Below the pieces are notes generated by a model. It was not told the origin of the DNA, ran no database searches, and saw only the letters and a program-made list of their open reading frames with translations. The position numbers and the translations under genes are program-made. A stretch of 64,000 nt of DNA from Qipengyuania xiapuensis (GTDB lineage Bacteria > Pseudomonadota > Alphaproteobacteria > Sphingomonadales > Sphingomonadaceae), in the NCBI RefSeq assembly GCF_019711395.1, contig NZ_JAIGNL010000001.1:1178001-1242000 (forward strand), written 5' to 3'. Shown here piece after piece: positions 35,484 to 44,077 of the stretch; position 1 is the stretch's first letter; each line of letters opens with the position of its first letter.

Positions 35484-36335
35484 TCAGAGCTTCTTGCCCT
35501 CGAAATCGGCGGCCGAGTGCCGTTCGAGAAGCTGCGTGTCTTCATCGCCCCACGCCTTGTTGACGATCCGTCCACGCTTCACCGCAGGACGCGCGGCAAT
35601 CTGCTTCGCCCAGCGGGCAACGTTTTCGTATTCGTCGATCGAGAGGAATTTCTTCGCCTCGTTGTAGATCGTGCCTTCGACGAAGGGCGCCATCCAGGGC
35701 CAGGCGGCGATGTCGGCGATCGTGTAGTCCTTGCCGCCGAGGTATTCGCTCTTCGCGAGGCGCTGGTCGGCAACGTCGAACAGGCGCTTCGTTTCCATCG
35801 CGTAGCGGTTGATGGGGTACTCGTACTTCTCCGGCGCGTAGGCGTAGAAATGGCCGAAGCCGCCGCCGATGAAGGGTGCGCTGCCGATCTGCCAGAAAAG
35901 CCAGCTGAGCACTTCGGGCCGCGTGTGGTCGGTCGGCAGGAAGGCGCCGAACTTCTCCGCGAGGTGCATCAGGATCGCACCGCTTTCGAAGATGCGAACG
36001 GGCTCGTCGCCGCTGCGGTCGAGCAGGGCGGGGATCTTCGAATTGGGGTTCACGTCGACAAAGCCGCTGGTGAACTGCACGCCGTCACCGATGTTGATCG
36101 TGTAGGCATCGTATTCCGCGCCCGAATGGCCTGCTTCGAGCAGCTCCTCGAACATCACCGTCGCCTTCACGCCATTGGGCGTGGCGAGCGAATAGAGCTG
36201 GAAATCATGCTCGCCCGAGGGGAGGTCCTTCTCCTCGCGCGCGCCGGCGGTGGGGCGGTTGATATTGGCGAACCTGCCGCCGCTTTCGGTGTCGACGCTC
36301 CAGACTTCGGGCGGGGTGTAGGTGGGATCGGCCAA
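35484..36335 (-). CDS. yghU: Glutathione S-transferase, YghU type
   Basis: 283 residues, matching E. coli YghU almost throughout. It has the N-terminal extension SGGRFANINRP, thioredoxin domain with YSLATPNGVKATVMFEELL, NPNSKIPALLD and FESGAILMHLAEKFG, and the C-terminal helical domain with GGGFGHFYAYAPEKYEYPINR and WAKQIAARPAVKRGRIVN. YghU binds two glutathiones and reduces disulfides. No ATG fits; a TTG start at 36335 lies 7 bases after AGGAG and gives the family length. Divergent from topoisomerase IB. Confidence 0.92.
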   Translation of the reverse strand: MADPTYTPPEVWSVDTESGGRFANINRPTAGAREEKDLPSGEHDFQLYSLATPNGVKATVMFEELLEAGHSGAEYDAYTINIGDGVQFTSGFVDVNPNSKIPALLDRSGDEPVRIFESGAILMHLAEKFGAFLPTDHTRPEVLSWLFWQIGSAPFIGGGFGHFYAYAPEKYEYPINRYAMETKRLFDVADQRLAKSEYLGGKDYTIADIAAWPWMAPFVEGTIYNEAKKFLSIDEYENVARWAKQIAARPAVKRGRIVNKAWGDEDTQLLERHSAADFEGKKL

Positions 36336-36429
36336 GCTCTTTCTCCTGTTTGGTCGGTGGCTATTACGCCCAACCGTTCGTCGCAAGATGGGGAACGGAT
36401 ACAGCCATGCCACGGTTCTTGCCTTCGCT

Positions 36430-37431
36430 ATGACGAAGCTCATCTATGTCGACGACCAGCTGCCCGGCATCACCCGCAAGGGTGCGGGGAAGGGATGGGC
36501 TTACTATTGTCCGAAGGGCGAGCTCATCACCGACCGGGCGGAGAAGCAGCGCCTGAACGCGATTGCCCTGCCTCCGGCTTACACGGATGCGTGGTTCTGC
36601 CCTGCTCCCAACGGGCACATCCTCGCCACGGGGATCGATGCCAAGGGGCGCAAGCAGTATCGCTATCACCCCGATTTCAGGACCGCGCGCGAAAGCGAGA
36701 AGTTCGACAACTGCCTCGTATTCGGCAACCTGCTGCCGCTGGTCCGCAAGCGGGTGGAAGAGGACCTCAGCGGCCGCAAGCTCACCCGCGAGCGTGCGAT
36801 CGCAAGCGTGGTGCGCCTGCTCGATCTGGGTGCCGTGCGTGTCGGCAACGAGGGATATGCGGAGAAGAACAAGAGTTTCGGCGCGACGACGCTTCGCCGC
36901 CGCCATGCCGAGGTGACGGGCAAGACGCTCCGCCTGCGCTACAAGGGCAAGTCCGGCAGCATGCGCGAGGTCACGCTGACCGACGGGAGCCTCGCCAGCA
37001 TCGTGCGCAAGATGCAGGACCTGCCCGGGCAGAACGTCTTCAAATATGTCGACGAGGATGGCGATGTGCAGGCCGTCGGCTCGTCCGACGTGAACGAATA
37101 TCTCGAAGAGTGCATGGGAGAGCGCTTCACCGCGAAGAACTTCCGCACCTGGCACGCGAGTGTCATGGGCTTCGAATGCCTGCGCACGGGCGAGGGCGCG
37201 ATGCCGATGAAGGCCGTGCTCGAATGCGTGGCCGGACAGCTCGGCAATACGCCCGCCGTCACCCGCAAAAGCTACATCCACCCTGCCGTGATCGAGCTTG
37301 TCGAGCGGCAGGAGGAATGGCGAGACGGACTTCAACTGCCGCGCGCAACCCGCTGGCTCACCCGCGAGGAGCGCGGCCTGATCGAATTGCTGCAGGAAAG
37401 CCCGAGCGCCGCTGATTTGCTGGCGGCCTGA
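36430..37431 (+). CDS. DNA topoisomerase IB (poxvirus type)
   Basis: 333 residues. The N-terminal domain holds KGWAYYCPKG and RKQYRYHPDFR. The catalytic domain holds VVRLLDLGAVRVGNEGYA (catalytic Arg), the KNKSFGATTL segment, FRTWHASV (second Arg) and the nucleophile in TRKSYIHPAV (Tyr about 282). It relaxes supercoils through a 3'-phosphotyrosine intermediate. Start at MTKLIYVDD; upstream reading is unrelated. Length matches bacterial TopIB. Monocistronic. Confidence 0.93.
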   Translation: MTKLIYVDDQLPGITRKGAGKGWAYYCPKGELITDRAEKQRLNAIALPPAYTDAWFCPAPNGHILATGIDAKGRKQYRYHPDFRTARESEKFDNCLVFGNLLPLVRKRVEEDLSGRKLTRERAIASVVRLLDLGAVRVGNEGYAEKNKSFGATTLRRRHAEVTGKTLRLRYKGKSGSMREVTLTDGSLASIVRKMQDLPGQNVFKYVDEDGDVQAVGSSDVNEYLEECMGERFTAKNFRTWHASVMGFECLRTGEGAMPMKAVLECVAGQLGNTPAVTRKSYIHPAVIELVERQEEWRDGLQLPRATRWLTREERGLIELLQESPSAADLLAA

Positions 37432-37444
37432 CAGGCCTTGCAGT

Positions 37445-37465
37445 AATTATCTTTTAGAGATAATT
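37445..37465. promoter_or_regulatory. Perfect 8-bp inverted repeat before the HTH-NadE gene
   Basis: Arms AATTATCT and AGATAATT around a five-base spacer, in AT-rich DNA within GC-rich surroundings, 8 bases before the ATG. It could be an operator for the HTH domain encoded immediately downstream. Alternatively it could be a weak hairpin after the topoisomerase gene, but it has no T-run. Confidence 0.5.
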
Positions 37466-37473
37466 GCCTGTTC

Positions 37474-39765
37474 ATGCACCTTGCGGGACAGAAGCTCAAA
37501 GCGTGGCGCCTCGCGCAGCAACCGCCTCTTTCGGCGGAAGAATTTGCTGCGCGTCACGGCTTCAAGACGCAGACGGTGTTCGGTTGGGAAAGCAAGGGGC
37601 GGGTGGCACGCGCCGATGCGCAGCGCAAGCTGGCTCAGCTAGGCATCTGCCAGCCAGCCGACTGGATCGAACCCGCCGCACCCGAAAAGAAAGATACCAA
37701 GCGCATGGCGAAATCAGGCACGCATCCCTTTTTCGATCTGCACACGCATGGCTTCGTCCGCGTGGCGGCGGCCACTCCCAAGGTCCGCACGGCCGATGTC
37801 GCCTACAATGCCGAAGGGATCATCGAGCAGGCGAAGCTGGCCGACGAGCGCGGTGTCGACCTGCTGCTCTTCCCCGAGCTTTCGCTTTCCTCCTACGCCA
37901 TCGACGATCTTCATTTGCAGACCGCGATGCTTGAAGCGGTCGAGCGGCACATGGGCGAGATTTGCGAGGCGTCGCGTTCGCTTGCTCCCGTGCTGGTGAT
38001 CGGTGCTCCGCTGCGGCGCAATGGCCGGATCTACAATTGCGCGGTGGTGATCACCCGCGGGCAGATCCTCGGCGTGGTGCCCAAGAGCTACCTGCCCAAC
38101 TACCGCGAGTATTACGAGAAGCGCTGGTTCAGCCACGGACGCGATTGCGTGGGTCTCGAGATCGAGCTGCGCGGCGAAACGCTTCCCTTCGGCACCGACC
38201 TGCTGTTCGAAGCGTCGGACATGCCGGGCTTCGTCTTCGGTATCGAGATCTGCGAGGACTACTGGTCGCCCAATCCGCCAGGCACGCTGGCCGCGCTTGC
38301 GGGAGCGACCATCCTCCTCAACCTCTCCGCCTCGAACATCACTATCGGCAAGTCGGACGAGCGGCACATGCTCTCGCGCGCAAGTTCGAGCCGCTCGGTC
38401 TGCGCCTATGCCTATTCGGCGAGCGGCTATGGCGAGAGCACGACCGATCTCGCGTGGGACGGGCAGGGGATGATCTACGAGCTGGGCGACCTGCTGGTCG
38501 AAAGCACCCGCTTCGATCTCGAGCCGGAGATGTGCGTCGCCGATATCGACACCAAGCGGGTGCTCGCAGAACGCATGCGGATGCAGACCTGGGGCGATGC
38601 TGCCGATGCCGCAGGACGGCCCGAGGATTGGTACCGCCGTGTCCCGTTCGATCACGGCCACGCGCCGAAGGATATTGGTCTGGAGCGACCCGTGCGCCGC
38701 TTCCCCTTCGTTCCAAATCGGCAGGAGAAGCTCGACGAGGATTGCTACGAGGCCTTCAACATCCAGGTCGACGGGCTCATGCGCCGGATCGAGGCGACGC
38801 GGCCCAAGTGCCTCACCATCGGTATCTCGGGCGGGCTCGACAGCACGCATGCGCTGCTGGTGGCGGCAAAGGCGATGGACCGGCTCGGCCGCCCGCGCAC
38901 CGATATTCGCGGCTACACCATGCCCGGCTTCGCCACTTCGGAAGGCACGAAGTCGAACGCGTGGAAACTGATGAAAGCCTTCGGCATCACCGCCGAGGAA
39001 ATCGACATCAAACCGACCGCGACCATGATGCTCGAGAATATCGGCCATGCCTTTGCCGACGGCGAGCCGGTCTATGACGTGACCTTCGAGAACGTACAGG
39101 CGGGCCTCAGGACCGACTACCTCTTCCGCCTCGCCGGGCAGCACGGCGGCTGGGTCATCGGCACGGGCGACCTGTCGGAGCTGGCGCTGGGCTGGTGCAC
39201 CTATGGCGTGGGCGACCAGATGAGCCATTATGGCGTCAATGCGGGCGTGCCCAAGACGCTCATCCAGTATCTCATCCGCTGGACCATCACGACCGAGCAG
39301 TTCGACCACGGCGTCGATGAAATCCTCGACGCCATTCTCGACACCGAGATCAGCCCCGAGCTCGTCCCGGCAGGCGCGGACGGTACGATCCAGAGCACGC
39401 AATCGATCATCGGTCCCTACGAACTCAACGATTTTTTCCTGCATCACGTGATCCGCTGGGGACAAAGCCCGAGCCATGTCGCCTTCCTCGCCTGGCATGC
39501 ATGGAAGGATGCGAAGGCAGGGCAGTGGCCGATCGGCTTCCCCGAAGAGGGAAAGAACGAATACGATCTCGCCAAGATAACCAAATGGCTGGAAAACTTC
39601 GTGAAACGCTTCTTCGGCTTCAGCCAGTTCAAGCGCAGCGCATTGCCCAACGGGCCCAAGGTGAGCGCTGGCGGAGCCCTGTCCCCGCGCGGCGACTGGC
39701 GCGCGCCGAGCGATGCCGTGGCCGACATCTGGCTCGAGGACCTGCGCGAGAACCTGCCCGGCTGA
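37474..39765 (+). CDS. nadE: Glutamine-dependent NAD+ synthetase with an in-frame N-terminal HTH domain
   Basis: 763 residues without interruption. Residues 1 to about 65 look like a small XRE-type helix-turn-helix ([26 protein letters not shown]). From about residue 79 ([10 protein letters not shown]) the protein is a standard NadE. The nitrilase-like glutaminase has Glu in [11 protein letters not shown], Lys in [15 protein letters not shown] and Cys in [10 protein letters not shown]. The synthetase domain has the P-loop [11 protein letters not shown] near residue 452. It converts deamido-NAD to NAD+ with glutamine and ATP. The catalytic part closely resembles the mycobacterial enzyme and is 685 residues, the normal length. 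Translation could instead start at M79, but any start at 37474 must give the fusion. Confidence 0.9.
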   Translation: MHLAGQKLKAWRLAQQPPLSAEEFAARHGFKTQTVFGWESKGRVARADAQRKLAQLGICQPADWIEPAAPEKKDTKRMAKSGTHPFFDLHTHGFVRVAAATPKVRTADVAYNAEGIIEQAKLADERGVDLLLFPELSLSSYAIDDLHLQTAMLEAVERHMGEICEASRSLAPVLVIGAPLRRNGRIYNCAVVITRGQILGVVPKSYLPNYREYYEKRWFSHGRDCVGLEIELRGETLPFGTDLLFEASDMPGFVFGIEICEDYWSPNPPGTLAALAGATILLNLSASNITIGKSDERHMLSRASSSRSVCAYAYSASGYGESTTDLAWDGQGMIYELGDLLVESTRFDLEPEMCVADIDTKRVLAERMRMQTWGDAADAAGRPEDWYRRVPFDHGHAPKDIGLERPVRRFPFVPNRQEKLDEDCYEAFNIQVDGLMRRIEATRPKCLTIGISGGLDSTHALLVAAKAMDRLGRPRTDIRGYTMPGFATSEGTKSNAWKLMKAFGITAEEIDIKPTATMMLENIGHAFADGEPVYDVTFENVQAGLRTDYLFRLAGQHGGWVIGTGDLSELALGWCTYGVGDQMSHYGVNAGVPKTLIQYLIRWTITTEQFDHGVDEILDAILDTEISPELVPAGADGTIQSTQSIIGPYELNDFFLHHVIRWGQSPSHVAFLAWHAWKDAKAGQWPIGFPEEGKNEYDLAKITKWLENFVKRFFGFSQFKRSALPNGPKVSAGGALSPRGDWRAPSDAVADIWLEDLRENLPG

Positions 39766-39872
39766 TCTTGCGCGAAACCGCCGATTGGGGCAGCGTTCGG
39801 CTTATCGGATCGTAGGGACGCGATCGGCCAAGGGCATATAGCCAGCCGACACTCTGACCAAGGGGGTACGGG

Positions 39873-41216
39873 ATGGCATCAGCCGCGTCCGCGAATTCGC
39901 TCATTCTCGAAACAAGCCAGCGCCTGCGGCTTTTCACGCTTTTCATCCTCTACGTCGGGCAGGGCATGCCCATCGGCCTCTTCTGGTTCGCGATCCCTGC
40001 GTGGATGGCGGTGAACGGTGCTTCGGCGGCCGATGTCGGGTCAGTCGCCGCACTGACGGCGCTGCCGTGGTCACTGAAGCTGGTGAACGGCTTCATCATG
40101 GACCGCTATACCTTCCTGCCGATGGGACGCAGGCGGATCTGGATCCTCGGCGCGCAGCTGGTGATGATCGCCTTCCTGCTTGCCGCTTCGGTGATCGATC
40201 CGACGGTGAGCGATGTCGCCGTCCTCGGCACGATCGGCTTCGCCGTGAACATGGCGACCACCTTCCAGGACGTTGCCGTCGACGGTCTCGCCGTCGATAT
40301 CATGACCGAAGGAGAGCGCGCCCGAGGCGCGGGCATGATGTTCGGCGGGCAGGCGATCGGGATTGCTTCGGCGACCGCGATTTGCGGCTTCGTGATCGAG
40401 GATTTCGGCGCACCTGCGGCCTTCCTGATCGTGGCGGCGCTGTTGCTCGCGCTGAGTACCTATGTCGCCTTCTTCCGCGAGCGGGGCGGCGAGCGCGTGT
40501 TGCCCTGGAGCAGGGGCGAGGCGCATGAGCGCAACCTCGAAATCCAGCTCGGCGCCTGGTGGCCGATCCTGAAGTCCACCTTCAACTCGATGCGGCGCGG
40601 GGTGAGCCTGCTCTGGATACCCTGCCTGTTCGGCAGGGGCGTGCTCTACGGCGGCTTTACCGGTGCAACGCCCCTGATCGGGGCCAATTATGCCGGCTGG
40701 GATACCTCGGAAATCGCCGCGCTGACCGCCACGGCAGGCCTCGTGGCGGGCGTCTTGTGCATGACACTGGGCGGCTGGCTCGGCGACAAGTTCGGGGCCA
40801 AGCGGATCGGCGTGATGTGGCTGGCGAGCGGCATCGGCCTGTGCACGGTCATGTTCCTCGGTGTCGAATTCTGGAGCAATTCGACCTTCTTCATGGCCTT
40901 CGTCTACCTCTGGATCCCGCTCGACATGCTGATCACCGTGGCGCTGCTGCCGATCTCCATGCGGTTGTGCGACCCCACCGTCGCGGCGACCCAGTTCACC
41001 ATCTACATGGCGGTGTCGAACTTCGGCATTTCATTCGGCGCCTTCATGCTCGGCCGGACCGACGCGATGGGCGGATTGTCGAGCATCTTCGTCGTCGTGG
41101 GTACGGGCCTGACGATCGCCCTGACGATCCTGGTGACGGCCAAATTCCCGAGGCGGCCCGAATATTACGAGATACAGAAGCGGCGCGAGATCGTGTCCGC
41201 GCACAAGCCTGCCTGA
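39873..41216 (+). CDS. AmpG-like MFS transporter
   Basis: 447 residues with about 12 membrane helices. Family markers: PWSLKLVNGFIMDRYTFLPMGRRRIWI between helices 2 and 3, and TFQDVAVDGLAVDIM in helix 4 to 5 (compare QDIVIDAY in AmpG). These place it in the AmpG/acetyl-CoA transporter family. AmpG imports anhydromuropeptides for recycling; this member could have that or another solute. Monocistronic, with a strong hairpin after its stop. Confidence 0.8.
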   Translation: MASAASANSLILETSQRLRLFTLFILYVGQGMPIGLFWFAIPAWMAVNGASAADVGSVAALTALPWSLKLVNGFIMDRYTFLPMGRRRIWILGAQLVMIAFLLAASVIDPTVSDVAVLGTIGFAVNMATTFQDVAVDGLAVDIMTEGERARGAGMMFGGQAIGIASATAICGFVIEDFGAPAAFLIVAALLLALSTYVAFFRERGGERVLPWSRGEAHERNLEIQLGAWWPILKSTFNSMRRGVSLLWIPCLFGRGVLYGGFTGATPLIGANYAGWDTSEIAALTATAGLVAGVLCMTLGGWLGDKFGAKRIGVMWLASGIGLCTVMFLGVEFWSNSTFFMAFVYLWIPLDMLITVALLPISMRLCDPTVAATQFTIYMAVSNFGISFGAFMLGRTDAMGGLSSIFVVVGTGLTIALTILVTAKFPRRPEYYEIQKRREIVSAHKPA

Positions 41217-41224
41217 ATGCATAA

Positions 41225-41257
41225 AGCCCGCCGGGAGCAGGTGCTCTCCGGCGGGCT
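41225..41257. terminator. Bidirectional hairpin terminator
   Basis: Arms AGCCCGCCGG and CCGGCGGGCT with four further pairs (GAGC/GCTC) around a small loop, placed between the convergent AmpG-like and DoxX genes. On the minus strand it is followed by TTTAT. Confidence 0.7.
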
Positions 41258-41276
41258 CTCGAACTTTGTCTTCGGG

Positions 41277-41696
41277 TCAGCCGCGATCGAGGCTGTATCG
41301 ACCCGGGCCCGACAGGGCGACGGCGAACATGCCGCCTGCGATGGCGAGGTTCTTGAGGAACATCGTCAGCTCCATCTGCTGCGAGAAATCGCGATGGAAA
41401 ATGACCGCGGCGAGCACCGTGAAGACGCCCAGTGCGGTTGCCGCGAAGCGGGCCTTGAAGCCAACCGCGAGCATGAGGCCCGCACCGATTTCCAGCGCCA
41501 CCGTGCCGATATAGACCAGCTCGGGAAGCGGCAGGCCCATGGCGGCGATGTAACCGACCGTACCTTCCATCCCGCCAAGCTTGTTCACGCCGGCAAGGAT
41601 GAAGAGGGCGGCAAGCATGACACGTGCTGCGAGCAGCACCACGTCATTCCTGGAGCCGGTGGTCGCTGCGCCGTCGATCGTGGTTGCAGTGTTCAT
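41277..41696 (-). CDS. DoxX family membrane protein
   Basis: 139 residues with four membrane helices: LAARVMLAALFILAGVNKL, the MEGTVGYIAAMGLPLPEL loop, IGTVALEIGAGLMLAVGF and ALGVFTVLAAVIFH. This is the DoxX/YphA pattern. Members sit in redox and thiol-stress operons. It is last in a pirin-azoR-doxX unit on the minus strand, with gaps of 14 and 27 bases. The function is membrane-associated and otherwise unclear. Confidence 0.88.
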   Translation of the reverse strand: MNTATTIDGAATTGSRNDVVLLAARVMLAALFILAGVNKLGGMEGTVGYIAAMGLPLPELVYIGTVALEIGAGLMLAVGFKARFAATALGVFTVLAAVIFHRDFSQQMELTMFLKNLAIAGGMFAVALSGPGRYSLDRG

Positions 41697-41723
41697 TGTA
41701 CTTCCCCTTTTACTTGACCTGCC

Positions 41724-42317
41724 TCAGGCGGCGAGGCGTTCGACCTGGTCGTGTGCTTCGGCGATCTTCTCTTCGCCGCCTTCACCCATGATGCCGTCCG
41801 CTGCGACGACTTCGACATCCTGGATGCCGAGGAAGCCGAGGAAGAACTTGAGCCACGGGGTCATGAAGTCGAAGTCGCTGCCCACCGGCGTGCCGCCCGA
41901 TGCGGCCGTGATGTAGGCCTTCTTGCCCGTCAGCAGGCCTTCCGGACCGTTGGCGGTGTACTGGAAAGTGGTGCCGGCGCGGGCGACGAGGTCGGCCCAT
42001 GCCTTGACGGTCGCGGGAACCGAGAAGTTGTAGATCGGCACGCTGAACACCAGCGTATCGGCATTCTGCAGCTCATCGATCAGCTCGTCGGCAATCTTGG
42101 CGAGCTCATGCTGCTCGGGCGAACGCTCGGCATAAGGGGCGAGGTTCGCCGCGAAGCGGTCCTCGTCGATGAAGGGAATGTCGTTCTTCGACAGGTCGCG
42201 GGTCACGACGCTTGCGCCCTGCTTGGCTGCGAGACCTTCGACAAGCTTGGTGCCGAGGCTGCGCGAGACGCTCTCGCCGTTACGGATGCTGGCGGTGATG
42301 TGGAGGATATTGCTCAT
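41724..42317 (-). CDS. azoR: FMN-dependent NADH:quinone/azo oxidoreductase
   Basis: 197 residues, flavodoxin-like. The FMN phosphate loop is ITASIRNGESVSRSLG. SVPIYNFSVPATVKAWADLVARAGTTFQY and ITAASGGTPVGSDFDF are strongly conserved AzoR/AcpD segments. It reduces quinones and azo compounds by two electrons using NADH. It lies 14 bases after the pirin gene, under likely control of the divergent LysR regulator. Confidence 0.95.
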   Translation of the reverse strand: MSNILHITASIRNGESVSRSLGTKLVEGLAAKQGASVVTRDLSKNDIPFIDEDRFAANLAPYAERSPEQHELAKIADELIDELQNADTLVFSVPIYNFSVPATVKAWADLVARAGTTFQYTANGPEGLLTGKKAYITAASGGTPVGSDFDFMTPWLKFFLGFLGIQDVEVVAADGIMGEGGEEKIAEAHDQVERLAA

Positions 42318-42331
42318 GTGTGGTCTCCTGT

Positions 42332-43033
42332 TCAGGCTGCGTCGACGAGGACGAGTTCGCTGTCCTCGAGCGCGGTGATGGTGATGGTGTCTTCCTTGGT
42401 GATGGCGAGGCCGTCGCGGGCCTTTGCCTCGATGTCGCCCACGCGGATGCTGCCGGTGGCGGGCACGAGATAGAGGTGCCGGTCGGCGGTGCGCGGGGTG
42501 TAGGTCACGCTCTCGCCGGCCTTCACCGTCGCGCCGAGCACGCGGGCGTCGGTGCGGATCTTCAGGGCGTCGTCATCGTTGGCAGCGCCGCTGGCGAGGG
42601 GGACGAACTGGCCTGCGCGGTCACCCTTGGGGAACTTGCGTGCGCCCCAGTCGGGATCGCCGCCACGCTCGGACGGGATGATCCAGATCTGGAAGAGGGT
42701 GGTTTCCTCGTCCTCGAGGTTGAACTCCGAATGCGCGACACCGCGTCCGGCGCTCATCACCTGGACGTCGCCGGCCTCGGTGCGGCCTTCATTGCCCATG
42801 CTGTCGCGGTGCGTGATCGCGCCGGTGCGGACATAGGTGATGATTTCCATGTCCTGGTGCGGGTGGGTCGGAAAGCCGCTCTTCGGGGCGATCTTGTCGT
42901 CGTTCCAGACGCGCAGCGCGCCCCAGTTCATGCGGGACGGATCGTGATAGCCGGCGAAAGAGAAGTGGTGGTTCGCGTCGAGCCAGCCATGGTTGGCCGA
43001 GCCGAGGCTTTCGAAGGGACGATGTTCGATCAT
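42332..43033 (-). CDS. Pirin-family bicupin (YhhW-like)
   Basis: 233 residues. Metal-binding cupin motif HPHQDMEIITYV with a further His and Glu in GRGVAHSEFN, as in YhhW/quercetinase-type pirins. N-terminal NHGWLDANHHFSFAGY is highly typical. Possibly a quercetin 2,3-dioxygenase-like or redox-sensing protein. First gene of the pirin-azoR-doxX unit, divergent from lysR. Confidence 0.93.
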   Translation of the reverse strand: MIEHRPFESLGSANHGWLDANHHFSFAGYHDPSRMNWGALRVWNDDKIAPKSGFPTHPHQDMEIITYVRTGAITHRDSMGNEGRTEAGDVQVMSAGRGVAHSEFNLEDEETTLFQIWIIPSERGGDPDWGARKFPKGDRAGQFVPLASGAANDDDALKIRTDARVLGATVKAGESVTYTPRTADRHLYLVPATGSIRVGDIEAKARDGLAITKEDTITITALEDSELVLVDAA

Positions 43034-43129
43034 GCTTGGTCTCCTGAAAATGGTCGGGAGGATTGCTTCGTTGGACCAAGAGTTAGGCGTTGCCTCGCGT
43101 TCCGAAAACTGCGATAAAACACGGCAAGA

Positions 43130-43148
43130 TGTTCAGGAAATACGAACA
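43130..43148. promoter_or_regulatory. LysR-type operator candidate (TGTTC-N9-GAACA)
   Basis: A perfect 5-bp dyad with nine-base spacing, containing the T-N11-A core typical of LysR-family sites. It lies 15 bases before the lysR ATG and within the 129-base region shared with the divergent pirin-azoR-doxX unit. Confidence 0.55.
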
Positions 43149-43162
43149 GTGAAGCGCTCGCG

Positions 43163-44077
43163 ATGAAATTGGGTGAGCCGAGCCTAGACCAGATCCGCAT
43201 CTTCCTCGCGGTGGCGGAGGAGGGCAGCTTCGGTGCGGCTGCACGCAAGATGGGGCGCGCGGTCTCGGCGGTCAGCTACGGCATCTCTCAGATGGAGGCA
43301 CAGCTGGGCGTCACCCTTTTCGCCCGCGAAGGTTCGCGCAGGCCGGTGTTGACCGAGGAAGGCAAGGGCCTGCTGGCCGAGGCCAAGGCGGTCGCGGATG
43401 GAATCGATACTCTGCTGGCCAAGACGCAGGGGCTCCATGCGGGGCTCGAAAGCGAGGTCTCGCTGGTCGTCGATGTCATGCTGCCCGGTGAAGTGACGGC
43501 GAGCGTGCTGCGCGATTTCCGCCGTCTCTACCCCAACGTCGCCCTGCGCCTGCAGGTCGAGGCGCTGGGGGCTGTGGCAGCCTGCCTGCTCGACGGCAGC
43601 GCGGACCTCGCGATCGGCGGGCCGGTGCTGGCGGACCATGCCGAACTCGAAAGACAGGCTATCGGAGCGGTTGAACTGGTGCCGGTTGCTTCGCCCGATC
43701 ATCCGCTGTCACGCTCGGGCGTGAAGCCGGGCGAGAGCCGCAAGCACCTCCAGCTCGTGCTAACGGATCGGTCACCGCTGACCGAGGGACGCGAGTTTTC
43801 GGTCCTTGCGCCCGAAAGCTGGCGGCTGGCGGACCTCGGCGCAAAGCATGCACTGCTCAAGGAAGGGATCGGCTGGGGCAATATGCCGCGCCACATGGTC
43901 TGCGGCGATATCGATGAGGGGCGGCTGTGCGAGCTCGACCTGCCCGAAAAGCCGGGCGCGAATTACATATTGAGCGCGCTGTGGCGCCGTGATGCGCGTC
44001 CGGGTCCCGCGACCAGCTGGCTGATCGACGCGATCCGTGAACAATTGGGCAAATGCAGCGGGGCCGAAGCCGTCTAG
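43163..44077 (+). CDS. LysR family transcriptional regulator
   Basis: 304 residues. N-terminal winged helix-turn-helix (DQIRIFLAVAEEGSFGAAARKMGRAVSAVSYGISQME), linker helix, then a periplasmic-binding-like effector domain from about residue 90 (VSLVVDVMLPGEVTASVLRDFRR). Located head-to-head with pirin-azoR-doxX, it most likely activates that unit in response to a quinone or electrophile (inference from the usual arrangement). Its stop overlaps that of the convergent ilvE by four bases. Confidence 0.92.
   Translation: MKLGEPSLDQIRIFLAVAEEGSFGAAARKMGRAVSAVSYGISQMEAQLGVTLFAREGSRRPVLTEEGKGLLAEAKAVADGIDTLLAKTQGLHAGLESEVSLVVDVMLPGEVTASVLRDFRRLYPNVALRLQVEALGAVAACLLDGSADLAIGGPVLADHAELERQAIGAVELVPVASPDHPLSRSGVKPGESRKHLQLVLTDRSPLTEGREFSVLAPESWRLADLGAKHALLKEGIGWGNMPRHMVCGDIDEGRLCELDLPEKPGANYILSALWRRDARPGPATSWLIDAIREQLGKCSGAEAV

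Noticed and set aside
37714..39498. 594-codon open frame on the minus strand inside nadE
   Set aside because: Antisense shadow of a clearly coding NAD synthetase; composition and lack of motifs argue against a gene.
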